Assembly (NCBI GenBank): GCA_026936325.1
Contig: JAPTHN010000076.1
Location: 992,001-1,056,000 of the forward strand
DNA length: 64,000 nt
DNA from: Platynereis dumerilii
Lineage: Eukaryota; Annelida; Polychaeta; Phyllodocida; Nereididae
Direction: 5' to 3'
The notes beneath the pieces were generated by a model. It saw only the letters and a list, made by a program, of their open reading frames with translations. It was not told where the DNA came from and searched no databases. Shown here piece after piece: positions 22,033 to 34,620 of the stretch (its first letter is position 1; the number at the start of each line of letters is the position of its first letter). The position numbers and the translations under genes were made by a program.

Positions 22033-23749
22033 GTTTGAGAATGTTTAGCATTGATCCAGCTGCAAAACAACACCCATTTCACTTACTTATAGGCAGCACT
22101 GTATGTTTATTGCATATTGGCAAGAAACACAGACAGACGCAACGTCATGTACGATGTGCTGAATTAGGTCTGACATCCTTTCGGTTCAGCCCACACCATG
22201 TAATGAGGGCAGACAAGGCGTCAGTATTTAGGTACATTGTCTTCATTGAGGAATCAAACAACGAGATAATGACGAGTGACAAGAAGATAGACAGACCGAA
22301 TAAAGGTATGAAATAGGAAGATTAGACACAATACAAGTTGAGCTTTGGCTGCTGTAAAAACCTACCAATCAGTTAGCAAAGTGAAGCATTATGACCGTTT
22401 TCATAATTGTACAGATTGCGCTCTTTTTCGTGGACATTTCATTTATTCTAAAGGAAAAAGTGACATAGAAAAACTTAGTAAATCACTCTGCCCTAAAGAA
22501 TAACGAGTCCCAAAAAAGCAGGCTGAGGCTCAGTGTCTACGACTGAATTGGTCCCTAACAATAGTATGTTTGGCAAATAACTCAGGCAATATTATACAAT
22601 TCTTATGTCATGGCAGATATTTCAGAGTTCATCGAAGTGTTATCAAAGCCACAATTTCACTGAAGAAAGTCAAATACACAAGAAGTTCAACATGTTTTGC
22701 ATTCTACCGCAAAGAATAATCATCTTATAATCCGGCAAAGACACTTGCAAATCCCTAAAGACATTGTAATTAGAAATCGGGTCAAATTCTCCCGAGACGG
22801 AAGTGAAGGATAAGATCGCTATGACATGAAGTTTACATTGATTACAAAACTGCTCCTTGGGGAGTAAAGTGACACCTTGGGAGTGTTCTGTGATTCAGGT
22901 TAGCCTTTCATTCGCCATGTCTCATTTACTCTGCCTCTCATGTTCCTGTCACGTTTCTATCAAGTTCTCATATTTTACGCGCAGATCTTTGTCCGTGCGA
23001 ATCCATTTGCCTTTGGTTGGTTTTGATATAAATGAAGCTCATTCATTATACAAGTGGAGGATGAATGAGGGAGTAATACTGATGATTCCAATTAGCATTT
23101 GACCAACTTCTTAGTAACAGAGCTGCTTTCTCTGCACAGTTTTAAAACATTCTTCCAGTTGGCAAATGAAAGGTGTTTCAGGGTAATATCTTCACTGTGG
23201 TGCTACTTTGTAGGTGTTTATAATACCCAAATGTTACCAAATATGCCCATATGTTACAAATTTTAAGGACAGTTTTGAGGTCAGATGTAACAATTTTGCC
23301 ATTCACAATTATTACAAAGTTTTACCCATTCACATACTTACTATAATAGTTCTAATTTCAAATATTTACAAATTCTAAACAGATAAAGTGAGTTCAATTT
23401 ACACAACAATCTATGACCGGCAGTGTATCAATAATAACTGTGTAAGATTGCATATCTTAAGTTTATATCACTAACTGGTTGAACAAGATGCAGCCCTCAA
23501 CAGTTGTTAGATATTTGTACATGCTAATTATATACATTCTGTGATGGGACAACCAAATAGACCGTCCCCGCCCCCAAAAAAAGGTTTTTTGATCGCTTTT
23601 AACACATAGTATGTGAACTGTACACCATCGATAAACTGCCTATAGTCTTGAACTGAACATTAACTGAAATCAGCTTTTGACATTTTGAAATCTTAAACAA
23701 AATCCAAATTAATATCACATCAAAGTCAAACCCTCCAAATGGGTTGCAT
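22033..23749. other. Mostly unassigned, one doubtful open frame
   Basis: An open frame at 22035-22316 (starts MRMFSIDPAAKQHPF) has a somewhat higher GC content than its surroundings, but there is no family resemblance or paralogue in the window. The rest (22317-23749) shows no repeat or exon that I can support. Confidence 0.3.
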
Positions 23750-25140
23750 GTTATGGAGGAGTATTTACCAGACTTTTGCCTGACAGACTTCTTCAATAAG
23801 AATTCAAGAGACTGCCTTGGGAACTTCGCAGGTTGGGTGACTATAAATTTGAGTACACCTCAGGCTAACGACTAACAAGAAACTGTCTTCTTCCCACATT
23901 TATGACAAGTTGGGAGTCTGAGCACTGTTCCACGTATTTCTAATTCAGAATATGTGCAAAAACCGCCTGAAGCCATGAATTGTGGATGTGAAAGAAAACT
24001 TTTAGCCCTACTATACAGGAACTTTTTGTGATATCCTCCTTGTCTAGTTTTATTGGGAACAAAGGCACAATTTAAACTTCTAGCCTTCTCGTTAAAAAAA
24101 TACAAACTTTGATTAACTCTTCAGCCATTGTCACACAATCTGCAGAATTGCATGACAAACAAACATTTAGAAGAAAGACAAACTTTTGCCAAGTTTTCTT
24201 TTTACCAAATCTTATTTTTTCAAACAATTAATCAATTCAAGTGGACACTGAGACTTAATCAAACCGTTACTGTTGTCGGATGAAGTTAAAATCCATCATT
24301 TGAGACAATTAGCAAAGTCACCTAAACCTTTGATGGCATCAATCAAGATGGAGATTCCATGGCTTTACCAAACGAAGACCCTTATTAAGAAAGGAACTTC
24401 CTGCTTCAGAATTTTCTTTGATTTTATAGAGACTGCAGTTGGAGCGCCGCTCGTCGACACTCCCTTTGGCTGATGTTATCCAGCTCTTAAACTGTATCTC
24501 AATTGTTCAAATTCATTTTTCATACATGATCTTCACTTGACTTGTGCCACGCAACGAGGTGCAAAAATGATCTTACATAGTTGTTCTGTAACTTCTCTCA
24601 GTCTTCTAGTCGAAAACAATTTTTTTAAAAGGCTCTGCTTAAAGGATGCAGGACAGGTTGCCTAGGTCTGAGTAAGAAACGGATGCCGGTTAAAATGGAT
24701 TAATGCAAAAGTTTGGTCCCTACTCTTATCCTTACCATATGGGTGGTTCCTAATCAAGATCCTATCCTGTCCTGCATCCAGCCTTTCCCCTTACCTGTAT
24801 TTTGATAATAATGACATTGAAAAAAACTACTTTTTTCATACTAAATATATTCCAGTGTCATAGATTTGACATCATTGGCTTTCTTTATGTCAGAAATATT
24901 CAAAGCCTGTAGTAGTATCAATATTATATCCAAAAGCATGGTAGCAGAGAAAAAACATTTTGAAAGGACTAAAATATACAAAACGACAAAGAAAAGGCTT
25001 GAAGTCCTGAGCAGATGGAAGAAGCTCACTAAGAATGCATAAGAGAGTTTATTGCTATTCCAGGTGGTTTGGGAATTGTTTCATAGTTGTCTAGAATGGA
25101 AACACCATCGTTAGTCTTTTATTGTAGCATGATTATTGAG
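23750..25140 (+). repeat. Dispersed repeat R1, copy c
   Basis: The start matches copy b closely over about 150 bp (GTGACTATAAATTTGAGTAC, CTCAGGCTAACGACTAACAA), then matches are patchy through GATGAAGTTAAAATCCATCA (24280) to AGAGTTTATTGCTATTCCAG (25044). It lacks the T element. The middle (24440-24960) is diverged or replaced. Confidence 0.65.
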
Positions 25141-25937
25141 CTTTCAAAGTACACCTTCAGAACAAGTCTCAGCTAATACATCTGGCAGTAGATAACCATT
25201 GATAATGGCACACACCTATTATTCCACATAGCATAGTACCCGTGAAGCAGGTAATAGAGATGAGAAATAAAATAGAGACAGTCAGTTAAGAATGAGAAAC
25301 ATGCTATGCAGGGGTGACACCTGTAGATAAAATGGAAATGATTGAAATGGAAGTAAAGATAAAGATTGGAGAATAACGATGTTCGAGCAAAAAAGACCAC
25401 CAAAAAATTGTAAATTTTAGGGACCAAACCCAGATAATTATGGTTGCTGTAGGAGGTGAAAGAAAGCTGATTACAAGTCTTCATGCATGCGTGACCAATG
25501 AGTAGTCTGGGCGGAGTAGGGTAAAGCATCCATGAATTAATAATATGATGATAGCCATTTTATGGAGTTACAGCCAAATTTTTAAGCCATACAGTGTCAA
25601 TTTTTATTATTATTATTATGTTTTACATCAATACTTGTGACCCCATCATTAACATTAATCCTTCAATTCAGAATCATCCATTTCAGTTAAGTATAAGTTT
25701 GCAGGATAGTTAGCTTCATCCTTCATCAAATTTCACTTGTACTTAATGCATCTTCTGCTTATCTTCAAACATTTATACTTGTGATATTTAACAGAAAGAT
25801 GAGTAGGGATTTGTTTACACCTCTGTGTGAACACAGCTGTCTTTCGAATCCTTCTGGAGTTTTGCTGAAGACAGATAGAGTAGCTCTTAGACAAAGAATG
25901 GTGCCCTCTCGAACCTTGGAATACCTACTCCTGAATT
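25141..25937. other. Non-coding stretch, nothing assigned
   Basis: AT-rich, with TTATTATTATTATT near 25605. A long minus-strand open frame at 25173-25529 is aromatic-rich and has no splice or family support. Confidence 0.35.
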
Positions 25938-27026
25938 CAGACATGGGGTCAATTACTTTGAAAGTAATTAATTACAATTACAATTACATTGCAAAGTGTC
26001 CAATTACAATTACATTGCAATTACAGTAAAAATTGAAAGTAATTAATTAAAATGACAATTACTTTTTCTAAGTAATTTCTATTACAGCCAATTACTTTGA
26101 AAATGGCAAAAATAATTCCCAGAACCGGTATTAAATTCAAAGAACCAGTTTTAAATTCATGGTAGAATTGCAGAAAAAATATGTTTGAAACTGGCTGTCT
26201 AATGTAAAAGTTCTGTACATTATGTTGGTAGATCATCTCTGACATTGGTACTATTTGGCTGTATTTGACTTGCCGACAATAATCCTAATAATATAACAAC
26301 ATAATAGAAGTATTTCTGGACTGCAAAATTGTCATGACTGTTGTTCCTGTACCATCAGCTATTTTCTAAATATCATTTAACAGAATTAAATCTCAAGAGC
26401 ATTTCTGAAAAATCCAAAAAGTTCTCATATCCCGACTTGGACATTGTCCATGAATAATATTTTCTCAGAACAGATGAGCAGAGCATAGAGTTTTGAAAAA
26501 TAATTTTATCCAACTTCTTTCTTTGCTTTGCTCTCTTTTGGCCCTAAGCTTTTCTTGGTGCCCCTATTTACTGTCATACTTTTATCCATTCTTATTTACC
26601 CCTATTGTTACAGCATTGTGTGTTATCAGATCAAGCATAGTACACCCCTATTGCATAATATTATGAATTGATAAGACACAGATCATCAATAATTAAACAA
26701 GTAGATATATATTCCTCTGTATCTGAATTGGAGAATATCATCTTTCATTCTGTTATTGTAGCATATCAAAATACATCAATATCAGTTGAATTTAATCAAA
26801 AGATAACCTGTCAGTGTGACCATCAGGTGGTTTTTGACAGATAGGTAGAGTAATTGAGATGAAATTGAAAAGTAATTGAAATTTCAATTACTTTCCCAAT
26901 GTAATTGCTGCAATTACAAATTACTTTCAACTTTTTATGCTCAATTACAAATTACATTCAATTACTTTGAAAAATGTAATTAATTACACTCAATTACAAT
27001 TACAAATTACAATTACCCCATGTCTG
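25938..27026. mobile_element. hAT-like non-autonomous element, 1.09 kb
   Basis: The ends CAGACATGGGGT and ACCCCATGTCTG are inverted repeats, followed inward by dense AATTAC/GTAATT repeats on both sides (25945-26110 and 26845-27015). Flanking CTCCTGAAT on the left and CTCCTGAT on the right fit an 8-bp target duplication with one base gained. CAG...CTG ends and an 8-bp duplication are hAT hallmarks. No transposase was seen. Confidence 0.75.
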
Positions 27027-28009
27027 CTCCTGATACATGTTGGTCACAGTAAATGTTTGGTTTTTTGTGACAGTGTCTCTCAGGCTGTCACATGTGAGGT
27101 TACCTCAGTAAGATAGTGATATTTATTAAAATTTCATAAATCTGAAGATAAAAATAGCAACCCATTTTCTCAGAGCACTGTGAGTCATTTGTGCTGCAAC
27201 TTGTGTGAGCCATGAACAGGTCAAATAAAAAATGCAATTTATGGGAAAATTAAAGGAAAAAAAAAGGTCCCATGGTTCCAGAGTGGTAAGAGCCAATTTA
27301 TTGAGGTGAGCAGATGTTTTTGTCCTGCTTACATCGAAAAGAAATTAAAAACTGATCCTCTTTCTGCACAAAAAGACATGGTAACAATCTATTCTTAGCT
27401 AGTACTTATGCTAAAACATAGCAACTACAATGTATTCTCTATAAAAAGCTTTAAAATACCAATTCCATGGGCCAGATGAATACTTCAATAAGTAGATTAA
27501 ACTACAATGTCATTGTAAGTCCATTATTGAATTTCCATTGTTAGTGATTTCAATATAGGAAACTTTGAGAAAGCTAGTTTTTTTATGGCTTTCTTAGAAC
27601 TTCCAAATAAAGGCACATTGGAGAAAATCTTTATATGTATCTATCATAATATTCTAGAGAAGAGAACATACTAACAAGTTTCATATTTTTAAAAAAATAT
27701 CTCAGTCTAGAGTAGTGTAACATAACAAGATTAATATATTTTTTTAAATCATATCTCAGTCACCAGTCATCTGTAGAAACTGGGGCAATGTAAAAATAGT
27801 TGGTAATCGGTAGATTCAAGTCATCCTGTTAGGGCTTTGGAGTTGGGACAGCAAGTGAACCAAACTCTGTCGCCCGACTCTTTTTGCTTCCTAAATTTTT
27901 ACTATATGAGCTGTGTATACAACCCTGCATTCTATAACCTTGAAAGGATTAACAACCAATATGGACCTTGTGGTTGAACTATAACAGAACCCTTTAATCT
28001 TTAAAGCTG
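27027..28009. other. Non-coding stretch, nothing assigned
   Basis: AT-rich; contains two similar (T)AAATCATATCTCAGTC/AAAATATCTCAGTC pieces near 27690 and 27745. No exon or mobile-element ends were seen. Confidence 0.3.
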
Positions 28010-28280
28010 TAATTTTCTGTAATGTTTGCCCAGTGTAGTCTGTTGGACAAATATCTTGCTGCCAGTAGACCTTTCTTGTCCGTCAGATTACTGCACACGG
28101 TCATCCAATAATCAGGAGTACCAGCACTGGACTGTTGTGGGAGACAGAACACATGCTGCTCAACTTAGAAAACATTGATTATAACCAGAAATTAGTTACC
28201 AGGGGTTAGAAAGTAAGAATAAGTGAAGTTTTGTGGATAAATCTCTTGCGAACAACGGGAAGTAAGATTTTACAGTGGTA
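28010..28280 (-). pseudogene. Inverted, diverged copy of the 5607-5740 exon and its intron flank
   Basis: On the minus strand, an acceptor CTCCCACAACAG is followed by SSAGTPDYWMTVCSNLTDKKGL, after which a one-base loss shifts the frame relative to the copy at 5607. The matching flank extends about 150 bp upstream (to about 28280, TAAAATCTTAC-like). Shared residues are PDY, M, VCSNL and KGL. The frameshift suggests this copy is dead, or that both are fragments of an amplified gene end. Confidence 0.45.
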
Positions 28281-28963
28281 ATCACTTTTTTGTCTGTCAG
28301 TCCCACTGTCCATAAACAATTTATATGTCCAACGGCTGTGCTTTTAAATTTTTAAGAAGAACTCTCATACTGATAGAAGAATACTCTTACAAGTTCATGG
28401 CAGACAGCAACAGTTTACAAAGATAGCCTCACTTGTGACACAACCATCTCTTAGATTTATGTAATCCTGGTAAAAAATCTACAGACAAGCCCCACACAAG
28501 CTGACCAAGAACAAAGCCAGTTCAACTACTACCAAAGCCAATACGAGACACTACAAAGAAAACTCCCTCCAATTGAAAATGGGCTCGGAATGGCCTAAGA
28601 TGTGCACAAGGCTCTGAAACAGAGGGCTCAACTGAGATGTGCAAAGGTCTGAGGCGTTTGCCCTTCTGTGTCAACTTAGCTGCTCAACCTCTCTTGGTAA
28701 GACTAAAGAAAGACTCCAAAGGCAGCTGTGCCCACACTTCAAGAGTAAACAAGACCCTGGGATGTAGGAGGCTGAAATGCTGCAGGTGTGAATATGTGCA
28801 GAACAGACAAAGATAGATGATGGACAAGACCTGTAAAAATTGATAAAGGACAGATCTCCCTCACAAAATTGATGATTTGTTCATATATGGTTACACCATC
28901 TGCCTTCTGATGAGTGAAACATTCAGCAACTGGTGAAGAAAAGCTTTGGACTTTTGTGGTTAA

Positions 28964-29890
28964 GGGTTGTTTTTCAATCGGGGTACGCTCTGGAAAGTCA
29001 CACGATATCCAAAATACCAGAAATACCATGCATATATGTGGAAAAAACGTTGCACACAAAGATTAAACATACTGAGATGGACCTACAGTAGCGAAAAAAT
29101 TATTCAAATCGGTTGATAACTGCCCAAAAAAAATTTATTTGTGTCATTTTGACCAAAATTGACTGTCTCATTTGCAAATTAGGAAAATATCGCTTCAGAT
29201 TTTTCAGTCCTGACCTAACAGTAAGTTTTAACCAATGTGAAAATGCTTTCAATATGGTCCCAAGAGCTCAACCTTAGAATTACATGCAACAACTATGATT
29301 AGTCTCTTCAGAATCCTGCATTGAACACATGAAGGTCAATTCCGTCAAATATTGTCCTCTCCGAAATAGGGTCAGCAAGACAGCAATAACATTAAATTAA
29401 GAGGATTTTTATTTTATAGAAATACTCCTTCAATAGATTAGACAAAGTTCTGGTAAGTGTTTCACTTCAGTTGTACGAACTGCGCAATGCTTGTAGCGGA
29501 AAACACCAAAAACAGCTTCGTCAAATAAACTGTCCTCTCCGTCCTCTCCGAAAAAATCTATTTTGCTTAACAAGCACAAAAGTTCTTGGCCAAAATTAAG
29601 CAAATAAGATGATTTTTCATTGCTAGACATATATCTATCCATTCAGCTCAAGCCCATACAACTAGGTGTTCTATACATCCAGTAATAGAGGGATGAGCAG
29701 AACATTGAATTTGGTCAAATTATCAAAAAGTCAAATTAAAAAAAATTCAGAATACTTGTAGCCCTAAAATTTTCAGAAATCCACGGCACGGCATATAGCA
29801 ACAGGAAAAAGTCAATTTGGCACGGAAAAAAAGACCTTTATTTTTTACCCCCGTGAGACAAAACTATGTACCCCGATTGAAAAACAACCC
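28964..29890. mobile_element. TTAA-target DNA element, 927 bp (piggyBac/Kolobok type)
   Basis: The ends GGGTTGTTTTTCAATCGGGG and CCCCGATTGAAAAACAACCC are perfect inverted repeats, each flanked outside by TTAA. The paralogous site in U2 (near 38700) is empty and reads GTGGTTTATAGATAAAG, one base from a single TTAA. TTAA duplication is used by piggyBac and Kolobok elements. No transposase frame was found, so it is non-autonomous. Confidence 0.8.
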
Positions 29891-30529
29891 TTAATAGATA
29901 AAGAATTGTACTTTGAGCGGTAGTCAAATTTCCTCTCTCTGCTCAATTTATTAGTTCCTACAAATGGAAAATGCAATTTGAATTGGATACATAGCAGCAT
30001 TTTACTGCATATATATACATTGTGACACCCTAGCAGAAGATACACCACCAAAATCAATCACATTCACTCCAAAATATTCAGTGTATGTACTGTCATGTTC
30101 CTGAATATATTTTCTTGAAATATTACACAATACACATATTTAAGCTTTCTGGCTCTATAAGATCTACACGTCACATGCCAGCCTGCGGGATTTTTGGTCA
30201 TGTTTGACATTGACCTGTCGTGTTTCCTGAATAGAATTATGTAATCATACAAAGCCTTAAGGAACTGCTTACTGTTGAATTTCATCCTAAACATCACATT
30301 TAACATAAGGCCTCTTGGAACAAGGACTAGTTTACGTGACTCACAGGGCTCCCCATCATCTAATTATTATGTCTTCCTGTGGCTGGTGCTCACTACTCAA
30401 TATATGCTGAACTTAATAGAACTAATTAGATAGGGCTGCACTTTGAAGACAAGGTCTACCTGAAATACTTACTGGCTTGGAAAATAAGGTGAGATCAAAA
30501 TTAAATGCTTGCCATTTAAGTTGATATAG

Positions 30530-31000
30530 ATTTGCCAAAAAGGACTTCTTTGGTAGCTGCAGAGAAAAGACGCTTGTGTCTTTTAGTCCTAAAAGTTTGT
30601 ATGTGATGTTTACACTGTCCTATATTCCCATGAACACACTTTAGTACAACCCAAGACAAGTCTGGGAGAAGCCAGAGACAAGTCAGAAACAGCTCTAAAA
30701 TTCCCAATAGGCAGTGGGTTTGTAAAAGGTGATTGGCCAACGTACACAGGTAGTTGCAGCCACTTCCTGCAGGGCAGGATGTGCCGTGTCTGGAGTTCCA
30801 AATGGAAGGAAACCAAAAATTATCGTCTGCACTTTGTCACACCTAAAGGAGTCTGCGGACATACGGTGTGAAAAAAAAGAGTGTAAGAAAAATTAAGGGA
30901 TTTATTCGGCAAAAAGGAGAGAAGGACAAGCAAGAGGAAGATCAGAAAAGGCAGACAAAAATGAAAGCAGAAGGAAGGGGAAGGGTAAATCTTGATCGGG
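30530..31000 (+). repeat. Q block with CCAGAGACAAG minisatellite, U1
   Basis: About 470 bp shared by all units: a short run of 11-bp CCAGAGACAAG-like repeats (about three here), GTGGGTTTGTAAAAGGTGAT, CACTTCCTGCAGG, ACCAAAAATTATCGTCTGCA and ACACCTAAAGGAGTCTGC. Other copies lie at 39460-39935 (+), 47700-48110 (-), 53200-53700 (+) and 60300-60790 (+). Confidence 0.75.
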
Positions 31001-31499
31001 ACAGCAATGTGTGACGCTATATCAACTTTGGATCAAGAAATGGCTGTAAAAATACAGCCCACGCACAGATTATTTTACTTAACTTTATATTAACACATCA
31101 CACCAAAAAAAATTAAAAACTTTATAAAACAATTTAAAAAATATAACAGGAGATAACTTACTTCGAAAACTTTTAATTATTTTTCAGTATATTATAACCA
31201 CTGAAATGGGAGAGTAATTTGCAATAACATGACATTTTCGCATGTTATTAGGCATGTTTTGCAAATTGACTCAGAGCCGTATTAGCTAGGATATGTTTGC
31301 TTGATAACAAACATGTCTGGTAAATAAATATGATAACCCATTAGTGGTTAAGTTTATTTGCGAAGGAAAGCTAATGTGAAGATGATATTTTGAAGTATGA
31401 TTTACGCAAATAGGGAGAAAACTTGATGGTTGGAAAGACTAACAGATATATAAATGGATATTAAGATAAATACTGTAGTGAGAAAGTCAGATATACAGT

Positions 31500-31715
31500 A
31501 CGTATAGATAGATAGATTGACATCAAGACAGAAAGATAGATGGATTTATACATGTAGATTGATTGTTTTGTGTACTTATTATGCGTTCAAACATCGGTGA
31601 AAATTTCCTTGACGTATAAATACCAGGGGAGGGGGCGGGACTGGATCAACAATACACATACATGCCCCCCTGTTGATTGATTGATTGATTGACAGAAAGA
31701 TAGATAGACAATACC
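31500..31715 (+). repeat. GATA and GATT microsatellites, U1
   Basis: GATAGATAGATAGATTGAC near 31507 and TTGATTGATTGATTGATT near 31672, both kept at the same places in U2 (40510 and 40680). A G-run differs in length between the units (31625 versus 40630). Confidence 0.75.
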
Positions 31716-32946
31716 TGATTATAGATCTGATAAAGTACTCCGGTTTTCAGCTAAACAACAGCCAGCACAGCTAACACACTTAATTCCTGGGCCCAAAATA
31801 TACAACGCGCCATTCAGTTTCCTTAGAAACATACGCTTTCAAAGCTTTCTCCTCAATATATCCCTCCCTTTGTTTTCCATATGTTTCTTGCTTTTTACAT
31901 CAGTTTGTGGATATATCCAGCATGATACACAGTGAAGCATTTAAATGTTTATACATTTCAAATAATCTATGTTTTCTCTGTGGCAGAGGGATTTTTGCCA
32001 TACAAATTTACATTCCTCTCACTTTACTCCCAGCAAATAGAGAGAGTGTGTCGATACCGATATGCTTTATTCCGCTAAAACATCTCGCAGACTACGGAAA
32101 GTCATGACATTGTTCTATGCTCTTCTACTTTCGATTTTTAATGTGGAACGATTTTAAAACAACACTGGAAGTAAAAAAAGTTCAGTTTCTCTGTTGAGCA
32201 TGGTAAAATATTGACATATCAGAAAAACAGACCTATCATCAAGAGAAAAAGTTATACTCTCTTTGAATAAATCTTCAAACGTGAGAAATGCAGAACTGAA
32301 AACAACATAAACATATATACTGTGCTACATCCACGAACAACGGACTAAAAATGTTGATCTTGATCCCACAATTATTTCTTTACCAGCTCTTTTCTTGTGT
32401 ATAACAATAACTTTACCTATGGAGAGAATTATGCGTAGTTGACAGGAAACGGGCTGGCTTGTCGAGAATGTAATCCTAACTATATTTCTTGTCTGCTCCA
32501 GGCGCAAGTCAATAACAATAGTTGGGCAAACAAGCAAGCCTCAAAATCATTTGCCCTAACAGAAAAACCACTTTAATAATTCACTGTATGATGTAACCCA
32601 ATTTTTCTCCAGCACGCCTGGGGTGATAAAACTGTGTTATCATTAACTGCAGTTTATATCCTGATCTAAAAAAACGAATTAAAATTCATATATGACATCC
32701 CTATAAGTCATCTTACGCTGTCACATATACTGCGCAATCATCATGAGTCTTGCAGAGTCATACGAAGGACTAATGAGGGTTTTTCATAAACATACGCATA
32801 AATATGATAATTTGACAAAATGAAGTAAATTTTGACGTAAGTCATCTGGCACTGTCACATACCATACCCTCTCATCAAGAGTCCTGTGAGTCATGTGAAG
32901 TTCGAAAAGTCATCCGAGGCACTCCGAGGCAACCTGAGGCCAGAGG

Positions 32947-33226
32947 TCATCTGCGTGTTGTTCCGACATCATTAGCTTTGGTGTTAAGAGGCTGGCCTGG
33001 AGGTTTATGCTCCTTCAAAGGCCACTTGCCTCTTGTGGTCAGCAGAAAAATTGCCTGAGAAATTGTAAGCAAATAGACTACAAACAGAGCAGTCATGAGC
33101 AGAATAAAAGTCATAAATCTGAAACATTGTATAAGGCAGTGTACTCTGTTGTTGTGATGGTTACAGTTGCATAGCATCTTTTTGTCATAACTATCATCAT
33201 AGCTTTCTCTTTTGTCTTGTATATTA
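32947..33226 (-). CDS. Exon of a single-pass membrane protein, U1 copy
   Basis: After an acceptor (TTGCCTTTTCCAG), a 92-codon frame ends at TGA. Residues 1-16 are polar (NIQDKRESYDDSYDKK). Residues 17-36 hold four Cys and three His (MLCNCNHHNNRVHCLIQC). Residues 37-62 form one hydrophobic segment (FMTFILLMTALFVVYLLTI and on). A basic, Pro-rich tail ends GTTRR. The U2 copy (41808-42087) differs at seven bases; five are synonymous and two change residues (Q to L, Y to N). Both the adjacent intron and the 3' flank differ more. That pattern fits a constrained coding exon, the last of its gene. Upstream exons were not found. If unspliced, Met17 could start a 76-residue protein. Family not recognised. 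Confidence 0.45.
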
Positions 33227-33259
33227 CTGGAAAAGGCAAATGCACAGTATCATACCACA

Positions 33260-33500
33260 ACCCAATAAGCACATCTACATGGTAGCAATGTGCGACAATG
33301 TTGCATTTTTGTGAAAATTACGCAGAATTGTATAAACATGATGTTGTTGCAACAATGTGAAGCAACATCAAAGACAGACTGTCCGTATGCGATGTTGTGG
33401 CAATGTTTCAGAACATTGTGAAAAAACCTCAATGTTGTGTTGTGGCAACATAATTTCTACCATACATTTCAGCGCGACCAACAGAAGAGCCAATTAGCAA
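33260..33500. repeat. Degenerate ACAATGTT / AACATTGT cluster, U1
   Basis: Many short copies of ACAATGTT, AACATTGT, GCAACATC and GTTGTGGCAA(C/T) in both orientations next to the splice acceptor of the membrane-protein exon. U2 has a diverged equivalent at 42140-42400. It could be an old fold-back element; its outer borders are unclear. Confidence 0.4.
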
Positions 33501-34267
33501 CAATGTGTCTACTTTGTGTTCGGTTTGGGAATCATTGAAAGAACTAAAAGCGTTTTGCAACACATTTCCGAATGATCTACCTTGAGAGATCATGTTAAAA
33601 GGAACATTCATGTTGAAGACGTCAGCAAAACATTTTAAATTAGATCCTTCGATTACTGCCTTAATCCATGATTAAAAGATTTAATCTCCAATGTGAACTG
33701 TGCAGTCCACCCTGAGATAGAATAGGGAGTTTGTTGTTGTTTTTAGTTCATTTAACTTCTTCTGCTTCTGAGTCTTTAAAGAATATATTTTAAAACTACA
33801 GTCACAATGACTGGTTGATCTCTTTAACAAAGAGACATTAAGCAACTATATGGCCATGGCACAATGCAGTAAAAGTCAGTCAAAAACACTTTATATCCTT
33901 GTCCGAGAAAACAGCATAGTTAACAAACAATAGACTCACAATAGGGTTTGTCTGAGCTTAAAGACTGGAGGGGTGGTTAAAGAAGAGAGCATCTGCTTTG
34001 CAAATAAGAGACGGCATGTGCACTCGTTTGACATTTAAATTGCCCTCAGGAAATGGCCAGAAACAGAGACAGAATAGCGCAGATAGACAGGAGAAAAACA
34101 AGAACTGCGAAGTGGATGTATAATATATAGACAGGATGGATTGATGATTAAGGCTTTCGTAGCTTCGTAGCTTATAACTTTCCAGTTATTGGCCCCTACT
34201 CAGGTGTTGACCGTTCGTCTGTCTCGGTGCGTCTATGACAGATATGCTTTACATCCTTTATTAAAGC

Positions 34268-34350
34268 ACATGGCAGGCTAATTATGACAGGAAGAGGACA
34301 CAACAATCAGACAAAAGATGATTGAAACAGCCGTCCAACATTAATATCTG
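34268..34350 (-). repeat. SINE family U fragment, U1
   Basis: GGCAGGCTAATTATGACAGG and GATTGAAACAGCCGTCCAAC read as the reverse of the U body. U2 keeps a longer version at 43080-43265. Confidence 0.5.
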
Positions 34351-34457
34351 CAGTCCTCCTATTAGCTTGGCCGACTTTACAATTACATCCTTGGCAGGCT
34401 TGAGTCTTTCTACGCTCCCTTTGGAGCGAAAACCAGTGCCCATGATTTGACTTATTT

Positions 34458-34620
34458 TGACGTCAGGGTATCGCCAAGACGTTATACTGATGTCTGACTG
34501 ACGTCAGATGAGGTCAGATGTCAACTGGGTGGATTCAACAAGCAGCTCAATATCTTTACTATAAGGGAGATGTAAAAACACCTGGCTATAAAAAGAGTTT
34601 TACACTGTGCTAATGATTGT
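34458..34620 (+). promoter_or_regulatory. CRE plus TATA promoter-like module, U1
   Basis: Two TGACGTCA sites (34458-34465 and 34499-34506), a half-site-like TGAGGTCA after them, and a TATA box TATAAAAAG at 34587-34595, about 80 bp after the second CRE. The same order recurs in U2 (CRE 43665-43672; TATA weakened to CATAAAAAG) and U4 (57517-57524; TATAAAAAG 57608-57616); U3 keeps the CRE only. TGACGTCA is the CREB/ATF site. A plus-strand start would fall near 34615-34625, followed by a splice-acceptor-like TTTTGCTTTCCAG at 34722-34734. No conserved protein frame follows, so it may drive a non-coding or 5'-UTR exon. Confidence 0.4.

Noticed and set aside
22035-22316. 93-codon frame as a gene
   Set aside because: Slightly GC-richer than surroundings but no homologous motif, no paralogue and no clear splice sites; kept only as a doubtful note.
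25173-25529. 118-codon minus-strand frame
   Set aside because: Phe/Tyr/His-rich composition typical of chance frames in AT-rich DNA.
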